Assembly: GCA_002286715.1 (NCBI GenBank)
Contig: NSJX01000005.1
Location: forward strand, 997,959 to 1,061,958
Source: Dentipellis sp. KUC8613
Lineage: Eukaryota; Basidiomycota; Agaricomycetes; Russulales; Hericiaceae
Length of the DNA: 64,000 bases
Reading direction: 5' to 3'
In this document: positions 1 through 11,940 of the stretch, in pieces
How positions within the stretch are numbered: position 1 is the stretch's first letter
How the letters are laid out: every line of letters begins with the position of its first letter
Made by a program: the position numbers and the translations under genes
The notes under the pieces: model-generated
Seen by the model: the letters and a program-made list of their open reading frames with translations, nothing else
Databases searched by the model: none
What the model was told of the DNA's origin: nothing

Positions 1-464
1 GAAGCAGATTGCCGCACTTGATTGATATACTGAGACATGGCGTAGTGAGAGCGTAGAAATCTATAAAGTATCGGTCGTGTCCAAGGTTTGGGTGTCGTCT
101 ACAAGTCTCAGGCTCGAGGGTTCATGTACGTAAGTCATTTGAATCTGTCAATATGGTTGGTGGAACAACCATGTTGTTCGACGTGCGTACCTGTGTGCCA
201 CAGCGAACCTTTGTGCTCGACTTTGCGAAGGCTCGAGCTAACCCGTAATCAGGAAAAGGTGATACTCGAGACACATATAGCGCAGAGTCACTTCCAGCAA
301 GATGCAGATCAAACAACGGACTGCAGAATGTTACCCACTCTAGGTAATCAGAGCAACGAGTAGATTCTACAATAAAATATGTGTGTAGAAGGGCGAAATA
401 GAAGTACAGCATCAAATGAACGAGTTGGCACCGAGTCAAATGTCAAGAAAGATCAGTCGCGACC
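1..464. other. 3' flank, no gene seen
   Basis: Sequence downstream of the copper ATPase. Short open frames exist on both strands, but none has a recognisable motif or a plausible splice structure. Confidence 0.5.
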
Positions 465-3400
465 CTACACCGTCTCGTGCATCTCCACGGGCAACTGGTC
501 GTAGCCCGCACGCGACGCCCGCCCGCCCACCAGCGCACGGACCGACATCCACGCATCACCCGCCGCATTCCGCACGCTGTCCAGGAGCGTCTCAGGCGGC
601 GCGATCTCCTGGCCATGCAGGACGCTCTCCGCCGGGCGCACCCACCATTTGAGCAGCAGCGAGCTCGTGACGACGCTGACGGAGCTGAACGCCATCATCG
701 CGCCGGCCATCATCGGGTGCAGGTGCAGGCCAAGCGGGAGGAAGAAGCCCATGGCGAGCGGGATGCCGAGGATGTTGTATATGCACGCCCAGAGCAGGTT
801 GCGGCGGATGGTGCGGAAGATCGCGCGGGAGAGGTCGAGGGCGGCAACGACGTCGAGCAGGTCGGAGCGCATGAGGACGATGTCGGCGGCCTCGATCGCG
901 ACGGACGTGCCCGAGGAGAGCGCGATGCCGACGGTGGCGGCGACGAGCGCTGGCGAGTCGTTGATGCCATCGCCCACCTGCGCATGCGCGATCAGCCTCG
1001 ATATTACCGAAGTAAGAGAAGAATGCGACCCACCATAGCGACGTTGCCCTTCTCCATAAGCTCGGCGACGACGGACGCCTTACCTTTCGGGCTCATGCTC
1101 GCCCACACGCCCTCGGGCGGGATGCCAACCTGCTTGGCAACCGCCAGCGCCGTGTCCTTGCCGTCGCCGGTCATCATGTTCACTTCGATTCCCATGTCCT
1201 GCAGCGCACGAATGGCCTGCGCGGAGCTTGGCTTCGGCGCGTCCGAGAGCGAAAAGGCGAGAGCGGGGAGACGGCGCGAGCCAGACGCGATGGCTGCGTA
1301 AATGATCGTGCGGCCCTTGGCTGCCTCCTCCTGCTCGAAATGAAGAAGCGTGGTGGGGACCTGGCCGTCGTTGAACTCGGAGACATAGCGCGCGCTGCCG
1401 ATCCACACGGTGTGCTGCTTCGGGGAGCCGGAGAGGGTGATGGAGGCCGTGACGCCCTGGCCGGTGACAGATTCGAAGGAGTTGACGGTCGCCTCTGGCG
1501 CGACGACGGCAGTGAGCGTCTTGCCCCACGTCGCGACTGCCTTGGCGAGCGGGTGCTCGGAACGCGCCTCCGTGGACGACACCATGGCGAGGAGCGCGGC
1601 GCGAGACGTGACGCCGTCGGCGGTGAGGCCCGCGAGCGCCGCGGCGTCGACGTCCGTCGCGAGGTGGACCTCAGCGTCGCCAAACTCGTCCGCAGGCACC
1701 CACGCGACGCCGACGACGGTCAGCTTGCCCTCGGTGACCGTGCCCGTCTTGTCGAGCACAACGCGCGACAGCGACCGGCTGGCCTCGAGCGCGCGCCCGC
1801 CCTTGATCAGGATCCCGTTCTTCGCGCCCATGCCCGTGCCGACCATGATCGCCGTGGGCGTGCTGAGGCCCAGCGCGCAGGGGCACGCGACAACGACGAC
1901 GGAGATGCAGAGCTGCAGGCACACCGCGAGCTTGCTCGCCCCGTGGTGGTGGAACATGGGCGGCAGCTCCGCGTCACTCATGAGGCTCGAGAGGATCATC
2001 CAGCCGACGAAGGTGATGAGCGCGAGCGAGATGACCGTCGGGACGAAGTAGCCGGCGACGCGGTCCGCGAAGGCCTGGATGGGCGCCTTGCTAGTCTGCG
2101 CGTCCTCGACGAGCTTGACGATCTGCGAGAGCGCGGTGTCCTTGCCGGCGCGGGTGACGGTCATGTCGAAGGTGCCGAGTCCGTTGACGGTGCCGCCGAT
2201 GACGGTGTCGCCGGGCTGCTTGAGGACAGGGACGGGCTCGCCGGTGATGGCGCTCTCGTCGATGCTGGACGTGCCGCGGAGGACGGTGCCGTCTGCGGGA
2301 ACTTTGTCGCCGGGCACGATCTTGACGATGTCGCCGACCTGGACGAGCTCGGTGGGGATCTTCTTCTCCTGCGTGCAGGCCGGGTCGGTGTAGATCGTCG
2401 CCATCGAGGGCGCGAGGGCCATGAGGTCCGTGAGGGCGGTGCTGGTCTTGCCCTTGGCGGAGTTCTCGAGGTAGCGGCCGAGGGTGACGAACATGATGAG
2501 CATCGTGCTGGTGTCGAAGAAGACGAAGGGCATGAAGTCCGGGTCCGGGTTGAACATGGCGAAGAACATGGCGAAGAGCGAGTAGAAGTAGGCGGCCGAA
2601 GTGCCGAGCATGACGAGGACGTCCATGGTCGCAGACTTGTGCTTGAGCGCGAGGAAAGCATTGCGATAGAACTTACGGCCGATCCAAAATTGCGCGGGGG
2701 TGGTCAGGATGAGGACAAGCAGGTGCCCAAAGTAGATGCCGGGGATCAACTTGTGGTGCATGACGGCCCGGGTGAGAGGTATCTTGGGGCACACCATGCT
2801 GATAAGGAAGACAGGGAAGGCGAAGGTAACGCTCCACCAGAAGCGGGCGCGCCATTCCTGTATCTCCTTCATACGGGTGAGGGAGCGCATCTGCGTAACA
2901 TCGTTCTGGTCAGACAGCATGGCATCGAAGCCGAGCTCCTCGATACGCTCAACGAGCTCACGCGGGCCGACGAGGGTGCGGTCGAAGGCGATCTTGGCGG
3001 TCTCGGTCGCGAGAGAGACTTCGACGCTGTTCACGCCAGGCATGGCGCCAACTTGCGTTTCGACGGTTGAGGTGCACGACGAGCAGGTCATGCCGTAAAT
3101 GCGAAGCGTCACTTCGTCTGTGCGGGTGGGCGGGATAAGCGTAGCGTCAAAGCCGATGTCGGAGATTTCCTAGGGGACGCTCAGAATTCGTCTGAGGCGG
3201 CATGACGAGAAACATACGCTGATGATCTTGTCGGGATCCCACACATTTGGATCATATTCGACAACACCACGCTCGGCGAGCAAGGCGACCTTGACGGACT
3301 GTATTCCAGGCTGTTCCCTCAACATGCCTTCAATCGACTGTACTAAGGTGTAAATGTGAGACCTGAGAGAACTAATAGGCGATTCACCTCAACACAAGCG

Positions 3401-3567
3401 CCGCAGGTCATCCCTTCGATGCGCAGTTCGCACTTCTCGGACTCACTTCCAAGCTTGGCCGTGAGGGGCTCGTCCTCCGTCGATGGGAGGCCGACCTTGC
3501 CCATACTCGGCGACACGAGGGCCGCAGAGTTCCAGATGTTGGTGAAAGTAGCAGATATTGCGGACAT
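465..3567 (-). CDS. CCC2: Copper-transporting P1B-type ATPase (CCC2/ATP7 family)
   Basis: Pumps Cu(I) into the late secretory pathway to load cuproenzymes such as laccases (family knowledge). My join on the minus strand is 3567-3388, 3337-3218, 3169-1034 and 977-465, all phase 0, giving 982 aa, close to the roughly 1000 aa of fungal homologues. Two heavy-metal-binding domains lie at the N-terminus: EGMTCGAC near residue 51 and GMTCSSC near residue 130. The catalytic core shows TGEPVP (actuator), ACPCALG (the copper-specific CPC in the membrane), DKTGTVTEG (phosphorylated Asp), SEHPLAKA and GDGINDSP (hinge). The ATG at 3567 was chosen because it gives a family-length N-terminus; a longer upstream frame begins with unrelated hydrophobic sequence. 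The last junction must use the acceptor at 978, since reading on from 1034 loses GDGIND. Confidence 0.95.
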
Positions 3568-6500
3568 GTTGCTGCCAATAGAATAAGGATAACAAAAGGT
3601 TGCAGAGGTTTCCGGAACTTGGAGAGAAAGCGGCACTGGTGCGTCCGCAGAAATGGCGCACAGCAGGGAAGCGGCGAGGTATACGAACTTCAGAGAGGCT
3701 ACGGGACGGGTATGGGGACCACGTAGGAAAGCGCCTGCGCCAGACTGAGTAGTTGATACAGGAGAAAGAGAAGGGCGAACGTCGGGGGAAACGATGAGCA
3801 AGAGGGAGATGCTGACTGTAATTCCGCCTTTGTTCCTACTCCTTCCCACGCCTATTGTTCATAGAAACGGAATTTCCTATATTCAGACGAATCGTACAGT
3901 ACCAAACTCAAGTAAATTGCGCGCAGTCGTGCGGAACAAACGTTTTACATAGGTCAATCGGGTAGGATGTGCCGCAGCCGTTGCATCCTGCATAGGCCGT
4001 ATGTTGTGAGACCCGCGTCAAGCGTTGGCTGACTTCAATCGTTACGCGCGTCGGACTGCGGTATACACATCCGTGGGTGTATCTCAGACTCCTGAGCTCA
4101 TGACGATTTAACGTGTCATTTCTTTCTGAATGAAGCATGAGCGACCGTAGACACTGAGTACTGAATAATAATGTCGGCGAGGAGCCGGCTGCCCAGGACG
4201 GCGAGCACAAAAGGTACTGATCAGTATGACAGACAGGTCACGTTGATTTTCTTATCTTATTATCAGATTGTCTTGCGGAGGCAATTTTTTTTTATCTGAT
4301 AAGATGGTGCCTTGCCGCAGGCCCGACGGGCGCCCAAGCATCGCTTCGGCCCGTATGCCTAGTAAGCGCCCGTTCTTTCCAGCTCGACTACGTACTTCAA
4401 ATGCACGGGGCAGCAGCTGTGGTTATACAGTCAGCCATTGGCGTCCATACCAACGACGACGCTTCTCCAAAGCTCATAAGTGCATCTCTCAAGGTAGAGA
4501 AGAATTGATACGGTTTGGATCACCAAGTCGATGTAAGATCCAGAGGAGATTTTTAACTGAAGAATTTGCTTGTTGACGTCTTCTAGTGTTCGACGAGTGC
4601 AATGGCCCGGCTGTAGTTCTCGTCTCTTCTTATACTATCGAATCTATTGTCTGTGCTGTGATGGATCAGCTCCTCAAGCCCAGTCACCACTTTCTCTCTC
4701 TCATTTCAAGGCCTACTATTGATGGCCCATCGCAGTTTTCTCTTGGCTGGCGTGAGGTGAGTCGTATTTATATTCTAGGCTTTATTTCTGGACTAATCGT
4801 GGTCATATACCTTCGGTTGTGTCGTGCAGAACAGTCGTAGAGAACGTGCAGAAGTGGTATGAAGTCGCAGCACGTCGACGGGAATTTGCGAGACCTCCAG
4901 ACACGTACTCAACGATGCCTACCGCGGATGACTCTCTAGCCTAGCTTCAGGGATATTCCTCGATCTTCCGATTCAAGGCCAACTGACTGGTGTCTCGCAT
5001 GTGGCTAGCGCTACCCCGAATTTCTCGACCAGGACGCTACACGCCAAATTCTCTCTTGAAGGCATACGGTTCCAATCTAGAGTAAATGACCCAGGGTTTT
5101 ACGCCTGAGCAAATATGGGAATCACAGCGCCATGTTCTATCAAGGAAAATGAGATATGTAGGATACGGTTGCTATCATGACCTAAGAGAAAGATGGTATG
5201 GATGGCCCCAAAGGTCGGTTCTTCACTTTTCGTAAACTGCACCATATACTGAAGCCAATGATTTCGCAAGCCCCTACTGGATTCGACAACAGATGGATCA
5301 TGTGCGCCATGAGTAGGCCATACTTTGATCGATCTAGCAGGCATTCTATATACCGTCGGGAAAAATGACTGGCTTCCCGATCTCGGAAAAATTGCGACCG
5401 CCGTGTTTGTGGGGGTCGTCTGTTTCCACGGTGGCCGTATACTTCGCGCCATGCCCGCAGTGCATGAGGACAGTCTGACAAGCTCCCAGGTATGATTCTT
5501 ACAACCACAGATGCAATATATCTTCTCTGTCCGTCGGCAGCGAAGCTTTACTGTTGCACGCTAGCTCAGTCTCGACAGGAAACCCCGGTCGCAATAACTC
5601 CGCCGCGACCACGGCCCTCGAGAGCCGTGCAACCGAGTCGTTCACATCTTCGAGATTATATCCGAAGGATGAACGTAGTCCTGATCGCCATCTTTCTCTT
5701 AGAATCTAGCCAACTACCTGTGAGAATGCTCGCGGACCCGGCAATGATTATCATAGCTCGATCGGAGCCGATTCGTTGTTGGCGAAGGCGTCGGCGGACT
5801 AGGAGCGAAAGACGAGGTCATAACGGAAACGCTGGATTCGATCACTTTATGCAGAAGGACTACAGGCGACGTGAGCAGGCACTTTGACGTCTCCGGGCAG
5901 ACTAATACACCATCTCCGCCCTCGACCTGGAATTGTTACTTGGCCCGAGTTATCCTCAAGATCTGCGCGTTGTTCTCTTCTTTTACAGGGTACGACTACC
6001 GCAGAGACAGCAGGAACGACTGGTCCACTGCTGCTGGACGAGACAAGCTGCGCATTAATCATGTTTTGGTCGACGCGCGTCGCAGCCTTGCGACGTGGCG
6101 CGCTGGCTGGCGACGCCCAAGACGTCAAGCTTTGCAATGCGTACGTCTGGCTTGTGCTACCGGTCTCGTCTAACGTCTGGGACCGCATTCTTTCTACGCA
6201 CTTCGGCCGAATGTCTCGCACCGGTGAGGGCTCTCTACAGGAACATAGGCATTCGTTGATCCGAAATTTATTTAATCAGGCTTCGAAACGTGTTTGACGT
6301 ATTCGATAGGTACGGGTATTCACACCGTCCTGCACATGCTAGCGCTGTCGTAGCTGTCACATGCGTGGCAATTTGCGGCGCTTTTGAGCCGCTTTGTGGT
6401 TTGAGGAGCGTGGCGTAGTCGAGCCTTCGTCAATATGTGGGCAAGGGGCAGAAGTGAGTCTGGTGATATGCCATTCTCAGATATGGCTTCTGTGCTTTCG

Positions 6501-6956
6501 CTGCGGGACTTACATGCATAACCCAGATTATTCTTTTCAGATGAATATCTCAGAGGACGGCGCATAACATTTTGCTTCCCCTCCCTGGTGCGGTTCTATT
6601 ACTGCATGAATTACAAAGTGTACGTTCAATTAAACTGTGCATTCGCCAAGCCGACGTCGAAGTACGCCTGGAGCGTGCGCAACGATGAGAACGGCATAGA
6701 GACCCGAGAATTTGCTTACGTGTGCGTGTTTACCTCTCGCTGACGATTCAAGAATTGTTTCACCAACTCATTCATATATTTCGTTTCATGAAGCAATACC
6801 ACCTGCAGAGGCCCGTCTCTTCCCGACTCTTCCGACGCCGCCCGGTCCGTGTAGGCGCTATGAGTTCTCTTCTTCGTTGCGATAGAGGAGCCCCAAGACC
6901 ACATTGCAGACCGGCTCTCAAGTCCGACGGGCTTCGATAGCAAGCTTTCTGCAGCC
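3568..6956. other. Long intergenic region, no gene recognised
   Basis: About 3.4 kb between the ATPase and the first monooxygenase. Open frames are short, overlap on both strands and show no family motif. The region around 5870-6300 has frames of 100-137 codons on both strands without recognisable domains. Apart from a GATA-type palindrome near 4292, I see nothing I can name. Confidence 0.4.
4292..4305. promoter_or_regulatory. GATA-factor-like palindromic site
   Basis: Two overlapping, opposed GATA cores (TTATCTGATAAGAT) follow a run of T. The same 14 bases occur again at 49613-49626, upstream of a monooxygenase gene. GATA factors govern nitrogen and iron responses in fungi. Binding here is inference. 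Confidence 0.3.
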
Positions 6957-6964
6957 TATATAAG
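6957..6964 (+). promoter_or_regulatory. TATA box of monooxygenase A
   Basis: TATATAAG lies 78 bases before the ATG at 7035. The other intact copies have a TATA box at 63-72 bases. Confidence 0.65.
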
Positions 6965-7034
6965 ACGTAGCGATGGTCGTGTCCAGCAGCACACCTCTAC
7001 ATCCACCGTTTTTCAGCGAGCCCTTCTCAGCGCA

Positions 7035-9227
7035 ATGTCTTCTCCCAGACTTGACATCGATGTCCTTGTCGTACGTGCCTTCAAGTCCTCGATTACTTCT
7101 GTCCTTTCTAATGGGTCACATGTTAGGTTGGCACTGGCCCGTCCGGGTTAATAACCGCTTTGACGCTTGCGAAGAATGGCGTCTCTGTCCGCGTCATAGA
7201 GAAATTGCCCAATCATCCTGAGGGTCAGCGTGGAGCGGGCATCATGGTATGAAGTCGTACTCCAACATTCTTCAAACGTGGTGATAACCCACCTGTCCAG
7301 CCGCGGTCTCTCGAGGTTTAGCATTTCCTTGGTGTTTTGGACGACGTGAAGAAATTTGGATCCCCTGTGATGGACTACCAGGATTGGAAGGATGGAAAAC
7401 GCACGAAGTCGTATCCGATAATGCCTATCCTTGAGGCCACGCCGGCGTTTCCGGAGGTAAACCGCCTATGAACAATCAATCTTCTTTGTTGCTGAATGGA
7501 GAGCATTTTGTAGCGGCGTGTCTGGGTTCTGGGCCAAGATATGACATGCAGTATTTTTCGCCAGCATCTGAAGGCATATGGAATCGAGGTTGAACTGGCC
7601 ACGGAACTCGTTCGTCTTGACCAGGAGGATGAATATGTTACCGCTGGTGTCATAAGAAGGAAGAATGGCGAGGAAGTTGAAGAAACAATCACCGCTAAGT
7701 ATGTTGTCGGCGCTGATGGTGCCAAAGGTTGGTTGCCATGCCGCTTGCGTTTCGAGGTGTATATTGAGAATGGGCCGCGCAGGCATGGTTCGCAAGCTCT
7801 TGGGCCTAACGTTCCTCGGAGAAACGCGAGATGTACTCCATTTTATCATTGGAGATGTCGAGGTGCATGGCGTCAACAAAGAGGTTCGCGTTCCGGTTTT
7901 TATTTCCGTTCTTCGAATTCTAACATCCTGTAGTATTGGCACAAATTCGACGATGCTCCAAACGATAGGTTCGTTCCGTCTGAGTTTCCACACATGTTTC
8001 GAGGATCAAAGGTTGTATATCTTGAACAGTGTTCTTCTCCGACCAACCGACCGCGTCAAGAAGGACAACATATATGCTCTTCTCGCCTTCGGGCCGAACT
8101 TCGATCACGAAAGGGCTCTCAACGATCATCAATACCTCCGCCAGTTCGTATACAGCGTTGCGAAGGTCCCAGAGCTGAAGATTGGCAAATTAGAATGTAT
8201 CGCGGATTATCGGTATGTCATGTTTCCTGTTGCATAAATGTCTGTCTAAATTCAATCTTGAAACTACCAGGCCTAGCATCCGCGTTACCAATGGCTTCAG
8301 AAAAGGAAGAGTGTTCGTAGCTGGAGGTTTGTTCCCATTGCGCTTTACAACCTCCCACCCCATTTATTCCCATGAACCCTAGATGCAGGGCATGTGCATA
8401 GCGCCACGGGTGGTCAAGGAGCCAACTCCGGTGTCATGGATGCTGTACGTTCTTCCGTTTGTTTTCCTATGAACGATCCTGATTCCGGATTCTAGTTCAA
8501 TCTCGGGTGGAAACTTGCCCTTGCATCCAAGGGTCTTGCTTCGCCTGGTCTTCTTGACAGCTATGATGCAGAGCGTCTTCCTGTCATCAAGGAAATGCTC
8601 CAGCGGACGACTTCCATTCTGGACCGAACCTTTGCCGACCGCAATGGAGCACCGCGTGCGCCCGCCTTCGACAAGGAAGTAACGCCATCCCCTTGGCAGC
8701 GGGCTTCGCAGTACAACCAGCTCGGCGTGAATTACCGCTGGAGCCCGATCGTTGTCGACGAAACAAACGGTGAACTCAATGGGAAGAACAAAGATAAAGC
8801 GGAAGAACTCACGGCGAATACTTACGTCGTCGAAGAGGGTGGGAGGCTGCACGCAGGTGACCGGGCCCCCGACGCGCCCGGACTCGTGGACACTGAGACC
8901 GGTAGCGTGCGCCGGCTGTTTGATGTCTTTGGTCCAGACCACCACACTGTCCTCATCTTCAGTGATAGCCAAGTCACGCCGGTGTCGGACGTCGTTGCGC
9001 ATTTCCCCAGTGGTCTCATTCGCACGGTCATGATTCGGCAGCACGACGCGAAGGCCTCGGAGACAGCGGGAGCTGCGGATTTGGTGCTGCAGGATAGAGA
9101 GGGCTACGCATATGCCGCATACGGGCCAACGCGCGTCGTGGTTGCGCGGCCTGATGGCGTCGTCGGCGCGCTGGCGGGCGGTGCAGAGGGCGTTCAGAAG
9201 TATTTTTCAGGTATCTTTGCGCTCTGA
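7035..9227 (+). CDS. FAD-dependent aromatic-ring monooxygenase, copy A, with an in-frame stop at an exon edge
   Basis: Group A flavoprotein hydroxylase (phenol 2-monooxygenase / PHBH type) with a thioredoxin-like C-terminal domain. Exons: 7035-7070, 7127-7246, 7301-7456, 7514-7727, 7783-7883, 7934-7968, 8030-8212, 8271-8326, 8383-8444, 8496-9227. Motifs are the FAD-binding VGTGPSG, the DG motif VVGADGAKG and the GD motif AGDAGHVHS. The conserved Tyr codon in exon 3 (LEVYHFLG in the paralogues) is TAG at 7319-7321. That TAG could itself serve as a splice acceptor. Exon 3 would then start at 7322, stay in frame and lose seven codons, giving 557 aa instead of 564 codons with a stop. The lost stretch includes the conserved PR(T/S)LE segment, so activity is doubtful. 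All other junctions are intact. Recent pseudogene or altered-splice gene. Confidence 0.75.
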
Positions 9228-9889
9228 GGCGGCGTGTGGCGTTGGGCGCACCGTGCGGCTAGAGGCGGCCAGCTTCATATCGGAAGCTGAGCGAGTTTAG
9301 GCTCAACTTCGCTAGCTTATCCCCACTCATCTGGATGGACATACATAATTATGCAAGCGATCGCTCAAGTTGAAGACGTTGATTCTCGCGTCAGGCACAA
9401 TGTCCGTGGTCTACCCCATCCCTGGTGAGCTGTTCCTTCGGGATGAGTAAACTAATAAACTGCGGACAATGCATAAGCTTCGTGTAAAACAAATCGAGTA
9501 CGTTCCTTGATGCTCGCAGCTAGGCTGCAGAAGCATCAGTCGTTTCATCTCGGATTCTTTCGATGCCTTGTTTCAAGTTCACTTATTCTTGTCTTCACAC
9601 CAGGGTCGATGTTCGTCTGGAAAAGATGTTCGCTGGGCGCTGCTTACGCGGAAGCCGGCGTGTCCTGACTTTTCGACGTCTCGTGGAAATCACCGACAGT
9701 AAGCAGTCTGCCATCTCACTGCATCCTACTGTTCACACTCGACTGACAATTTGTTAGACAGTACATCCGGTAAGGACAGGCTCGTAACGACAACATGCGG
9801 CAGCCCATCTAAGGCGCCCTTCGACGGCCTTGTCGTCCGTAGTTCTCCTTCGTCCACATCTGACAGACACTCATTCCCCATTCTATTGC
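9228..9889. other. Intergenic, nothing recognised
   Basis: Spacer between copy A and relic B. It probably holds the decayed promoter and first exon of B, which I could not place. Confidence 0.35.
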
Positions 9890-11940
9890 TCATCTCTGAC
9901 CCGTCTGCGTTAACGCTCGCATTGAACATGATCTTCGTGCCCATTGTAAGAACACATCTTGAATTCCCAATCGAGCAGCGCGAGGCGGGCATCACGGTGT
10001 GACCTTGGTATGATCCTTCATCGGCTCGAGTAAATTCAGTGTCGGCACTTCACTGACGGATATGGTATACCAGCCTCGCACGCTCGAGATCGACAACTTT
10101 TCGGCATGCTTGAGGACGTCATGAAGGTGCCGCTCTTGACGCCTGTCTGAAAGGAATGGAAGGACGATGAGGCCATTAAGGCACGGCCTTTTATGCTCCT
10201 CAGGAACCTACGCCCTCAGCACCACGGCACCATGGATATGCAATGAGCGTCATGCTATGCTTCTCGACGATTGACCTCGCAGTTTATTCGTTCGCAGCGC
10301 AGCTTGCATCGCGCGGGTCAGGATGCGGCCTGCCGTATTTTTCGCAAAGCTCTCGAAATTTCAGGGCATCATGATCGAGTGGTAAATGGTGCGCTGGCAG
10401 GGTAGCCTCGAGCAGAACGAGGGGCCATTGCTACTGTCATCAGGAGCCAGGATGCGAAGGAGACGCGGATCCTACCGTAAAACCGTACGTTCGTAGGCGC
10501 CAATGGCGCCAATGGTCCGTTATCTCGCGAACTCTTGCGCCCATTCAATCGCTTCTGACCTGGGACCCTTTGACAGGTGTCACGCGAAAATTGCTGAAGT
10601 CCTCATTCCTCGGAGAAATGCGCGGCTCCCTCCGTTTAATCATCGGAGGCGTTGGGGCGTACGGTCTAGGTTCTTATCCCTGTCTTCTCTATCGTCCGCT
10701 CTAACTGCGATCTAGCCGTGTCTTCTGCACCACTGGCACAAGTTTGAGAAGATCCCTGAAGGATTGTACGTCTACGTTCACTTCTGGTTGACTCAGCAGA
10801 TGGACTGATGATAGTGCACACAGTGTCACGCTTCATCCAACGGATCGCGCTGCTACTACTGAGAAGGACCAGTTCTTCCTCACAGTTTACGGCGGCAGCG
10901 TCGAGTACGCAAGGATGCCGAAGGACCATGAATACCTCCGACACTATGTCTACGACTTTGCGTATGACCGGGCTGAAGATCAACAGAATCTAGGCTATCG
11001 CGAACGCCAGGTCTGTCCATGATGAATACCTTCTTCGAGAATTGGGGCCCAATGCTGACCATAGTTGATTGATCAGGCCGGGAACCCGTGTCGTCAACAT
11101 CTTTGGGCAAGATTGTATCTTTGTAGCTGAAGGTATGTCGTGGTTCTAAAGGGCGGGTCTGCCGGCTTACCGATACCGGTAACAAAATTGCGGCACACTT
11201 CCATAACGCGATAGGCGTCCAAGGAATGCAGTCCAGTGTCATGAATGTCGTAAGCCCATTGTCTTCCTCCTTTTTCTTCATACCGTCCAAACGTTCCTTC
11301 ATTTAACCAGCCGCAGCCGGAAGCTGATGCTCACAAAGGCCTCGCCTCATCTACGCCCTTCGAAAGCCCCACCGCGGAGCGCCTGTCCCTCATTAAGAAG
11401 ACGGTTCAGCGCATGGCAGTCTTGGTTCTCGGCCAACAGAACGCTCGAAGAATCCAAGAAGGCCGCAGATAATTCGCCTCGGACGCGTTAGCAACACTTG
11501 AACCAACTTGGTGCGTATCACCTCTGGAGCCCGATCGCGGTGGACAATTATGTGGCGGCTCTCGATATAGACCAGGCACCAATTTAAATATCCCCAGCAT
11601 CCACGTGGTCGAGGCTGCAAGCTAGAGATTGCGCCCCCGATTTTCCAGAGCTCGTGGATACAAAAAACAGGTACAGCGCGAAGGTTGTTTGATGCGTTTG
11701 GTGCAAACCCCCTACCGTGCCCGTGTTCGAGTCGGCTACCCAGTTCCTGGCGTCCGTTCTTGCGCCGCTTGGAAGCTCCCCGATGGCTTAGTCCAATCTG
11801 CCGTTGTGCGGCTGCAAGGCTCGAGTGCACCGCGGAGGGTGCGCCTTCAAGGGTGGAGGATAAGGAGGGCTACGCATCCGCGGAAAACGGTACTATCAGT
11901 GTTGCAATCAGACCCCCGTTATCAAGGCCCTCTTGAAAGG
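9890..11940 (+). pseudogene. Decayed FAD monooxygenase, copy B
   Basis: Pieces of the family occur in the correct order: the end of exon 2 (about 9960-10001), exon 3 (from 10074), exon 4 (about 10310-10385), exon 5 (about 10595), exon 6 (about 10731), exon 7 (about 10822-10990), exon 8 (about 11075), exon 9 (about 11205) and exon 10 (11310-11940). Exon 3 has lost one base near 10095 and carries a TGA within the segment matching LKEWKD. Exon 4 ends in an early TAA. The first exon and the GxGxxG motif are not recognisable. Exon 7 is still open (VTLHPTDR ... KDHEYLRHYVYD). This copy is clearly older than the lesion in copy A and is very unlikely to make a working enzyme. Confidence 0.85.

Noticed and set aside
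1340..3070. 576-codon plus-strand open frame
   Set aside because: It is antisense to the copper ATPase, rich in Arg, Asp, Glu and Gly from GC-biased codons, with no motif. The minus strand has unmistakable ATPase motifs.
5847..6297. Overlapping frames of 124 and 137 codons on opposite strands
   Set aside because: Neither shows a recognisable domain. Mutual shadowing makes both unreliable.
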